A DNA stretch of 64,000 bases from contig CALMXZ010000013.1 of the NCBI GenBank assembly GCA_937873495.1, positions 1-64,000 of the forward strand. Direction: 5' to 3'. The stretch is from an uncultured Trueperaceae bacterium. GTDB lineage: Bacteria > Deinococcota > Deinococci > Deinococcales > Trueperaceae. Below are positions 57,952 to 64,000 of this stretch, in pieces. Numbering within the stretch: position 1 is the first letter of the stretch; each line of letters starts with the position of its first letter. Below the pieces are notes generated by a model that did no database searches, was not told the DNA's origin, and saw only the letters and a list, made by a program, of their open reading frames with translations. The position numbers were made by a program, and so were the translations under genes.

Positions 57952-58998
57952 TTACCGCCAGACCGCGCCGAACACGCGCATGAAGTTGCCGCCGAGGACC
58001 TTCTTGGTGTCCTCGACGCTGAACCCGCGGCGCATGAGCGAGGCGGTGAGGTTCGGCCAGTCCGACCACTTCGAGAACCCCTTGGCGTGCTTCTGGTCCT
58101 CCGGGTAGCCGCCGAAGAAGCCGGGGAAGGTCCGCTCGAAGTTGGCGCGGCTGACGCGCACGTAGTGGGTGTCGTACTGGAAGTTGTCCGTCCCGATCGC
58201 GGCGTGGTCGATACCGACGCGCTCCACCACGTACTGGATGTGGTCGATGTAGTCGTCGACGGTCGGCCACTGCTTGCGCTGCTTCTCGACCATGATGGAG
58301 TGCGGACAGAGGCCGATGACGCCGCCGGTAGCGGCCACGGCGTCGATCAGCTCGTCCGTCACGTTGCGCGTGTGGGGGTTGAGCTTCCTGATCCCGGCGT
58401 GCGAGACGATCACGGGCGCCTTGGAGTGCCTGGCGGCCTCCAGTGCCGTGCGCTGGCCGACGTGCGACAGGTCGACGACCATGCCGAGGCGGTTCATCTC
58501 CTCGACGACCTTCTGCCCTACGCGCGTGAGGCCCGTGTCGTTCGGCTCCATGCAGCCGCAGCCGATGGCGTTGCGCTCGTTGTACGTGATCTGCGCGATC
58601 TTGATGTCGAGGTTCTTCAGCACCCACAGGTTGCGCGTGTCCTCGCCGATGCATGCGAGCCCCTGGGTGGAGAGGACGATGCCGACCCGGCCGCTGCGCT
58701 TGGCCTCGTGGATGTCGTCGACGCTCCTGACGACCAGCGACTTCTCGGGGAACGCCTCCGCGATGCCGTGCTCGTGGTACAGGTTCATCATCGCTTCTTG
58801 CATCGACTGCGGGTAGGCGTCGGCCACGATGGAGTTGCAGAACGCCGTGACGCCGCTGGCGAGGATGTGGTCGAACATGAGGTCGTCGATGCCGCCTTGC
58901 GGTGGGATCGGCGAGTACAGCTTGCAGAACAGGCCGTCGATGACGATGGAGTTGGCGTGTACGCCCTCTGGCGTGGTTGCGACCGTGCTGCTACTCAT
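57952..58998 (-). CDS. M19 membrane-dipeptidase-family protein, atypical metal site
   Basis: 348 residues, paralog of the gene at 26225 over its whole length. It keeps DLSHVGQRT, VSHAGIRKLNPHTRNVTDE and IGTDNFQYD, but has IDGLFCKLY instead of the N-terminal His-x-Asp motif, and STQGL instead of the bridging Glu. The shared changes in two copies argue for a conserved, different chemistry. It begins 24 bp downstream of the FCD regulator on the same strand, so both may share a transcript. Confidence 0.82.
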   Translation of the reverse strand: MSSSTVATTPEGVHANSIVIDGLFCKLYSPIPPQGGIDDLMFDHILASGVTAFCNSIVADAYPQSMQEAMMNLYHEHGIAEAFPEKSLVVRSVDDIHEAKRSGRVGIVLSTQGLACIGEDTRNLWVLKNLDIKIAQITYNERNAIGCGCMEPNDTGLTRVGQKVVEEMNRLGMVVDLSHVGQRTALEAARHSKAPVIVSHAGIRKLNPHTRNVTDELIDAVAATGGVIGLCPHSIMVEKQRKQWPTVDDYIDHIQYVVERVGIDHAAIGTDNFQYDTHYVRVSRANFERTFPGFFGGYPEDQKHAKGFSKWSDWPNLTASLMRRGFSVEDTKKVLGGNFMRVFGAVWR

Positions 58999-59022
58999 AC
59001 TGCTCGTCTTCCTCCTAGGGTC

Positions 59023-59754
59023 TCATACCGCCTCGCCGTTCTCGGCCTCGAGTTGCGCCAGGCGCTCGACGAGTCGGGTTTCACCGTCTTCCAGGGTCTC
59101 GGCGATCGCCTGCCGCACCTTGGCAGGGTCGCGCTCGCGCAGCGCGTCGAGGAGGACCCGGTGGCGGTCATCGCTATGTCTGATGTTCTGTGGGGTGAAC
59201 GGGATGCGTTGTCTGATCTCGAGCAGCACCTCGAACGTCACCTCCCACAGACGCGTCATGACGGGGTTGCCGGCGAGTTCGCTCAAGGTGCGGTGGAACT
59301 GCCGGTCGAGCTTCACGTGCCGCTGAATGTCGGTGTCCGGGGTGCTCTCCATCGCCAGGCACAACGCCTCGAGTTCGGCGAGATCGTCGTCTTCCAGATC
59401 GGTCGCGGCAAGCTCGCCAAGTTCGCACTCGAGGAGGCGACGGACCTGGTAGAGGTGTCTGATCTTCAGCTCGCGCGCCAACATGTCGACGTACAACGCC
59501 TTGGTCAACGCCAGCATGCTCATCTCGGCGCTCACGAACGAGCCTTCCTTGCGACGCGTGACGAGCCCGAGCATCTCGAGGGCCTTTAGCGCCTCGCGGA
59601 CGGACGAGCGCCCGACGCCGAGCTGCTCGCTCAGACCGTGCTCCGTCGGCAGGCGGTCGCCCGACTTGAGGGCGCCGGTGCTGATCAGGGCCATGATCTG
59701 ATCGATCACGGTGTCCGAGACGCTCGACCTGTCTACCCGGGTGAAAACGGACAT
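59023..59754 (-). CDS. FCD-type GntR (FadR-like) regulator
   Basis: 243 residues. Winged HTH: VIDQIMALISTGALKSGDRL, SEQLGVGRSSVREALKALEM, GLVTRRKEGSFVS. The FCD domain (about 85-235) has LLECELGELAATDLE and RQFHRTLSELAGNPVM. It probably represses itself and the M19 gene, and perhaps the divergent M14-importer operon, through the palindrome at 59860. Confidence 0.9.
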   Translation of the reverse strand: MSVFTRVDRSSVSDTVIDQIMALISTGALKSGDRLPTEHGLSEQLGVGRSSVREALKALEMLGLVTRRKEGSFVSAEMSMLALTKALYVDMLARELKIRHLYQVRRLLECELGELAATDLEDDDLAELEALCLAMESTPDTDIQRHVKLDRQFHRTLSELAGNPVMTRLWEVTFEVLLEIRQRIPFTPQNIRHSDDRHRVLLDALRERDPAKVRQAIAETLEDGETRLVERLAQLEAENGEAV

Positions 59755-59843
59755 TCCTCATTCTGCAGCAAGCTGCAGCCTCCTCTCTCATCGCCACGGT
59801 TACCGAGGACACTTCCGTATTGACAACGCCTCGACCCCCCAAT

Positions 59844-59872
59844 ATTATCAGACCCACAGATTGTCTGACAAT
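59844..59872 (-). promoter_or_regulatory. promoter and operator of the FCD regulator
   Basis: Minus strand: TTGTCA (59871-59866), a 16-bp spacer and GATAAT (59849-59844). The palindrome ATTGTCTGACAAT (59860-59872) covers the -35 box, so binding would shut the promoter. Confidence 0.65.
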
Positions 59873-59930
59873 CAGTCAATCGTAAGGGCGGCCGACCGCA
59901 AGCCGGCCCCCGCGACGGGAGCTAGACGAC

Positions 59931-60032
59931 GTGCACAAGGCGTTCGATCTCGGACTCGACAGAGAGCAGGAACAGCGCGCCGCGGCGCTCCATCGGCTGA
60001 GGGTCTTCGAGCAGAGCCGGAGCGGCAGATGA
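59931..60032 (+). CDS. possible 33-residue leader ORF
   Basis: GTG at 59931 to TGA at 60032, overlapping the ATG of the M14 gene (ATGA). It encodes a charged helical peptide (KAFDLGLDREQEQRAAALHR). No family is recognised. It could couple translation of the M14 gene, which lacks a strong ribosome site, or be chance. Confidence 0.25.
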   Translation: MHKAFDLGLDREQEQRAAALHRLRVFEQSRSGR

Positions 60033-61015
60033 GCACCTTCCGTCACCTGGGGCTCGAGGGCGCGCCGGGCGCGCGCGGCATGACCCGCCTGCCCGTGTCG
60101 GACGTGGCGGGCGGCTACTCGCTCAGCGTCCCGCTCCACGTGCTCAACGGCGCGCATCCCGGCCCGACGCTGATGGTCGTCGGCGTCGTGCACGGCGAGG
60201 AGATCTTCGCGATCGACGCCATCCGCACGGCGTTGGCGAGCGTCGACCTGGCCCGGCTGCACGGGACGGTCATCGCCGTTCCGGTCGCGAACCCGCCCGC
60301 GCTGGCGGCGAACACCCGTAACAACCCGCTCGACATGCTCGACCTCAACCGCCAGTTCCCCGGCAGCGAGGAAGGGTGGTTGAGCCAGCGCATCGCGGCC
60401 GCCATCGCCCCGCTCGTCGACCGCAGCGACTGTCTCCTCCACATCGATGGCGGCGCCATCGAACGCGTCATCCACTACGTCTTCGTGAAGTCGGACGGCT
60501 CGGGGAACAGCGTCACGGAGCGCCTCTCGCGGGCGTTCGGGCTCAAGCTCCTCTACCGCGGCTCGCACTCGACCGGCTCCGTCACGAGCTACGCGGCGGG
60601 GCGCGGGATCCCGGCGGTCCTGGCCGAGATCGGCGGCAGCACGCTCTACACCGACCCCCGCTACCTGCAGCGCGCCTCCACAGGGGTGCTCAACGTCATG
60701 CGCGCACTCCACATGCTGGACGGCGTCGTGGCCGAGCCCGCCGAGCAGCTGCTGCTCACGCGGCGCACCCTCCTGCGGGTGCCGGTCGGCGGGATCTTCC
60801 ACCCTGCCGTCGGGCTCGAGGCGATCGACGGTGAGGTGAAGGGCGGGACCGTGCTCGGCACGGTCATGGACCCGTACTCGCTCGAGCAGGTCGGCGAGAT
60901 ACGTGCCCCTTACGCGCGCTCCGCGCTGCTCCAGATGCGCGTCCTGCCGTCGGCGGTCCAGCCGGGCGACTACGCCTTCATCATCGCCGACCTCGACTCG
61001 GCCGAGCCGGCATGA
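60029..61015 (+). CDS. M14-family AstE/AspA-like zinc hydrolase
   Basis: 328 residues from the ATG at 60029. Zinc ligands His55/Glu58 (GVVHGEEIF) and His in CLLHIDGGA; DLNRQFPG supplies the substrate Asn/Arg. Closest in the window to the gene at 45658. It is followed by a binding protein, DppB and DppC in the same direction, so this set repeats the M14-plus-importer pairing. Confidence 0.86.
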   Translation: MSTFRHLGLEGAPGARGMTRLPVSDVAGGYSLSVPLHVLNGAHPGPTLMVVGVVHGEEIFAIDAIRTALASVDLARLHGTVIAVPVANPPALAANTRNNPLDMLDLNRQFPGSEEGWLSQRIAAAIAPLVDRSDCLLHIDGGAIERVIHYVFVKSDGSGNSVTERLSRAFGLKLLYRGSHSTGSVTSYAAGRGIPAVLAEIGGSTLYTDPRYLQRASTGVLNVMRALHMLDGVVAEPAEQLLLTRRTLLRVPVGGIFHPAVGLEAIDGEVKGGTVLGTVMDPYSLEQVGEIRAPYARSALLQMRVLPSAVQPGDYAFIIADLDSAEPA

Positions 61016-61162
61016 GTGGGCTCGGGCGGCGCGGGGAACGGCGAGGCCGGGTACGAAGTCGGCGCGCGACTCGCCTGCGAGGAGGTTCATCGAGGCCGTA
61101 GATAATCGACTCCGTTGATAGGCGGGGGTTGACACGAGACACACCCTTCGGAGGTAACGCAC

Positions 61163-62692
61163 ATGCGACACAGGCACTTGATCCTCACGCTCCTGGCTTC
61201 ACTGCTACTGTTCAGCTCGTTCGTCCACGCCCAGAACACCGGACCGACGACCGTGACCATCGCCCTGACGGACGATCCGCCGTCCGGCGACCCGCACAAG
61301 ACGAGGGGCGCCAACGGCGGACACCTCCTGTTCAACCTGTTCGAAGGCCTCGTCCAGCTGAGCGGCGACATGATGTCCGTCACGCCGGCGCTTGCCACCT
61401 CATGGCAGCAGATCGACGACCTGTCCTGGAGCTTCACGCTCCGCGAGGGCGTCAAGTTCCATAACGGCGAGCCGTTCACCGCCGAGTCGGTCCGCTACTC
61501 GATCGAGCGCATCCTCGACCCCAACGCCGTGCGCTTCAACACCGACTTCCGCCAGATCGGCGATGTCGATGTGGTCGACGACTACCATGTCCTCATCCAC
61601 CTCAAGACGCCGGATCCGGTCTTCATCGCCAAGATCGCCGGCCTCCACATGGTGCCGCCCGTCTACACCGCCTCGATCAGCGAGGAGGAGTTCGGCACCC
61701 ACCCCGTCGGCACCGGCCCGTACAAGTTCGTCGAATGGGTCCTCGGCCAGCGCCTCGTGCTCGAAGCCAACGACGACTACTGGGGCGGCCGCCCCGCTAT
61801 CGACCGCCTCGTGTTCCGCCCGATCCCTGAGGCCTCCACGCGTCTGGCCGAGCTCCAGGCCGGCACGGTCGACATCATCGTCGGCTTGAACTACGACGCC
61901 ATCCCGCTCGTCGACGCCGACCCCAACCTGCGCGTAGAGGCCAACTCCGGGCGCCGCACCGTGATGATGCACATGGACCTGCTCAACGGCGCGAAGCCGG
62001 TGCAAGACGTGCGCGTCAGGCAGGCCATGAGCTACGCCATCGACAGGCAGCTCCTCATAGACACCGTCCTCAACGGCTACGGCACCCCCCTCGCCACCAT
62101 CTTCCGCCCCGACATGGCCGGTTACTCCGCCGACTTCCAGCCCTACCCGTACGATCCGGAGCGCGCCAAGGAGCTCCTGGCCGAGGCCGGTTACCCGAAC
62201 GGCTTCTCCATCCGCTTCATGACGAGCGACGGTATCGTCAACAAGGGTGTCGAGGTGGCCGAGGCGCTCGGCGCCATGCTCAGCGACGTCGGCATCAAGG
62301 TCGAGGTCCTGCCCGTTGCCCTGCAGGTCATGCGCGACATGTACATCGGCAACCCCGACCCGGCCGGTGGCAACGTCGAGCCGCTGTTCATGTTCAACTA
62401 CGGCGCCGCCATCCCCGACGCCACCAGCCCGCTCAAGGCGCTCGTCCAGACGGGCGGCATCGAGGCCTTCTACAACGACCCAGTCTTGAACAAGCTCGTC
62501 GACGAGTACGGCTCCGAGGTCAACGTCGAGGCCCGCAACAAGGTCGCCCACGAGATCCAGGAGAAGCTCTACAACGACCTGCCGGTCATCGCCCTCTACC
62601 TCCAGCTCGACACCTACGGCGTGAACGAGCGCCTCGACTGGAAGGCCCGCAAGGACGAGTACATCCTCGGCAAGGACATCACGCTCCGCTGA
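61163..62692 (+). CDS. family 5 ABC substrate-binding protein
   Basis: 509 residues, GGAGG upstream. Signal peptide about 1-24 (SSFVHAQ), no lipobox. IALTDDPPSGDPHKTRGANG at the mature start is nearly identical to the protein at 28384, and the two share long blocks (LREGVKFHNGEPFTAESVRYS, HPVGTGPYKFVEW, VRQAMSYAIDRQLLIDTVLN). Recent duplicates with probably similar ligands. Confidence 0.93.
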   Translation: MRHRHLILTLLASLLLFSSFVHAQNTGPTTVTIALTDDPPSGDPHKTRGANGGHLLFNLFEGLVQLSGDMMSVTPALATSWQQIDDLSWSFTLREGVKFHNGEPFTAESVRYSIERILDPNAVRFNTDFRQIGDVDVVDDYHVLIHLKTPDPVFIAKIAGLHMVPPVYTASISEEEFGTHPVGTGPYKFVEWVLGQRLVLEANDDYWGGRPAIDRLVFRPIPEASTRLAELQAGTVDIIVGLNYDAIPLVDADPNLRVEANSGRRTVMMHMDLLNGAKPVQDVRVRQAMSYAIDRQLLIDTVLNGYGTPLATIFRPDMAGYSADFQPYPYDPERAKELLAEAGYPNGFSIRFMTSDGIVNKGVEVAEALGAMLSDVGIKVEVLPVALQVMRDMYIGNPDPAGGNVEPLFMFNYGAAIPDATSPLKALVQTGGIEAFYNDPVLNKLVDEYGSEVNVEARNKVAHEIQEKLYNDLPVIALYLQLDTYGVNERLDWKARKDEYILGKDITLR

Positions 62693-62706
62693 CCCCTCGT
62701 CAAACG

Positions 62707-62743
62707 GCGCTGGCCGGCCCCCATTCCAGGGGCTGGCCAGCGC
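62707..62743 (+). terminator. stem-loop between binding protein and DppB
   Basis: A 15-bp stem with one G-T pair (62707-62721 with 62729-62743), 7-nt loop, then TCCGGTTTT. The T-run makes this the most terminator-like of the importer hairpins. Confidence 0.6.
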
Positions 62744-62782
62744 TCCGGTTTTCCGCTACTTCACTAGATTCTTCGAGGAGAG

Positions 62783-63700
62783 ATGGGCCGTTACGTAGTC
62801 AGGCGTTCATTGCAGGCCGTGTTCGTGATCCTGGCCGTGCTGGTGGTCACGTTCATACTCCTGCGCGCGATCGGCGACCCAGCCCGGCTCCTCGTGAGCC
62901 CGGAAGGTTCGCGCGAGAACCTGGCGCAGATCCGTCACGCCCTCGGGCTCGACGTACCGCTGCACGTCCAGTTCGTCCGGTTCATAGCGGAAGTCGTCAA
63001 AGGCGACTTCGGGAACTCGTTCACGTTCGGGAGGCCGGCGCTCGGCCTCGTGCTCGAGCGCATGCCGGCGACGCTACTGCTGACTCTGGTGGCGCTCGGC
63101 CTGGCCGTTCCGACGGGCATGTTCCTCGGCACGGTCTCGGCCGTCAGGCGCAACTCCGTCTACGACAACCTGGCGACCACCCTCGCCGTGCTTGGCAGGG
63201 CGGTCCCCAACTTCTGGCTGTCGATCATGCTCATCGTCGTGTTCGGCGCCTACCTGAAGTGGCTGCCCCCTTCCGGCTTCGGCACGTGGCGGCACATCGT
63301 GTTGCCCGCCGTGGCCCTGAGCGCCGGGCTGGCGGCGATGGTCGCCAGGCTCACGCGCTCGAGCCTGCTCGAGGTGATGGGCCACGACTTCGTGCGGACC
63401 GCGAAGGCGAAAGGGCTCACGGAGACCAGGGTCCTGAACCGCCACGTCATGCGCAACGCCCTCATCCCTATCGCCACGGTGGTCGGCCTCCAAGCAGGGC
63501 ACCTGCTGGGGGGCGCCATCATCACGGAGACGATCTTCGCGTGGCCCGGCGTTGGCAGGCTGCTGACGCAGTCGATCTACGCCTACGACTACCCGGTCGT
63601 GCAGACCAGCGTCTTCATCATCTCCGTGACGTTCGTGTTCCTCAACCTGGCCATCGACCTCCTCTACGCGCTCATCGACCCGCGCATCCGCTATGAGTGA
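62783..63700 (+). CDS. DppB-type ABC importer permease
   Basis: 305 residues. AIGDPARLLVSPEGSRENLAQI, coupling loop FVRTAKAKGLTETRVLNRHV, and the end DLLYALIDPRIRYE. Close paralog of 30014 and 49290. It overlaps the next gene by 8 bp. Confidence 0.92.
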   Translation: MGRYVVRRSLQAVFVILAVLVVTFILLRAIGDPARLLVSPEGSRENLAQIRHALGLDVPLHVQFVRFIAEVVKGDFGNSFTFGRPALGLVLERMPATLLLTLVALGLAVPTGMFLGTVSAVRRNSVYDNLATTLAVLGRAVPNFWLSIMLIVVFGAYLKWLPPSGFGTWRHIVLPAVALSAGLAAMVARLTRSSLLEVMGHDFVRTAKAKGLTETRVLNRHVMRNALIPIATVVGLQAGHLLGGAIITETIFAWPGVGRLLTQSIYAYDYPVVQTSVFIISVTFVFLNLAIDLLYALIDPRIRYE

Positions 63701-64000
63701 GACCAAGACCAGAAGGCGTCGCCCGACCGGCCTGCGCATGTTGTTGCGGAGCCGCACGGCGACAGTTGGCGCCATCATCCTGGTCTGCCTCGCGGCGACG
63801 GCGGCTTTCGCCCCGCTGCTCGCGCCTCACGACCCCGCCAAGCAGGACCTACGGGCGAGGCTCGCACCGCCGATGTGGGTCGCCAAGGGCACCCCGGCGC
63901 ACGCTCTTGGCACCGATCAGCTGGGTAGGGACGTGTTGTCGCGCGTCATCTACGGCACGCGCATCTCCCTGCTGGTAGGCGTGTCCGTCGTGCTGTTGGC
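63693..64000 (+). CDS. DppC-type ABC importer permease, truncated by window end
   Basis: The first 102 residues are visible: a basic start, a helix at about 22-43 (TVGAIILVCLAATAAFAPLL) and HALGTDQLGRDVLSRVIYGTRISL. The rest lies beyond base 64000. Confidence 0.9.
   Translation, partial: MSETKTRRRRPTGLRMLLRSRTATVGAIILVCLAATAAFAPLLAPHDPAKQDLRARLAPPMWVAKGTPAHALGTDQLGRDVLSRVIYGTRISLLVGVSVVLL

Overview
The window is GC-rich, densely packed bacterial chromosome. Several things point to a diderm of the Deinococcota, perhaps a Truepera-like lineage, but this is inference from gene content and style and was not tested by any search. Evidence: an LptC/LptA-like outer-membrane gene set, and seven ABC substrate-binding proteins that all carry plain Sec signal peptides (cleavage after AxA-like sites, no lipobox Cys), so they are soluble periplasmic proteins.

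Layout. 1-5.4 kb is housekeeping: a damaged 5' part of miaA, a small heat-shock protein, OstA/LptA-like and LptC-like genes, greA and a DUF2156 acyltransferase-like gene. At 5.5-10.6 kb a tRNA-Ile2(CAU) gene carries an integrated island of about 5 kb. The island is bounded by a 44-bp direct repeat of the tRNA 3' half and holds a tyrosine recombinase, a RelA/SpoT-domain protein translationally coupled to an NdpA-like protein, and an orphan HsdR-N-type PD-(D/E)XK nuclease. It reads as compact cargo, possibly a defence module. 10.6-13.5 kb holds a TfoX-N protein, an ABC-2 exporter pair and a MazE/MazF pair.

From 13.5 kb to the end, almost everything is uptake and breakdown of peptide- or amide-like nitrogen compounds. 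There are six dipeptide/oligopeptide-type importer sets (binding protein + DppB + DppC; the last runs off the window), and none has an ATPase gene next to it. Woven between them are five M14 AstE/AspA-type zinc hydrolases, two amidases (one with a separate AtzG-like small subunit, one apparently with it fused), two M19 dipeptidase-like proteins, two ACMSD-type amidohydrolases, an M20, an M24, an isochorismatase-like hydrolase, a RidA protein and an aspartate dehydrogenase. One run of eight genes (22.7 to 13.5 kb, minus strand) looks like a single operon: import, deacylation/hydrolysis, then aspartate dehydrogenase.

Regulation is partly readable. Two FCD-type GntR genes (40.4 and 44.8 kb) sit among promoters carrying GTCGAC-centred sites (best form TTGTCGACAATCG) at 28.2-28.35, 38.2, 44.5 and 46.7-46.8 kb. 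A third FCD regulator (59.0 kb) has its own near-perfect palindrome over its -35 box.

51.2-57.9 kb is different: a PfkB sugar kinase, an FbpA/AfuA-type ABC importer, a class II aldolase and an RpiR regulator, which fits sugar-phosphate or sugar uptake feeding a bisphosphate aldolase.
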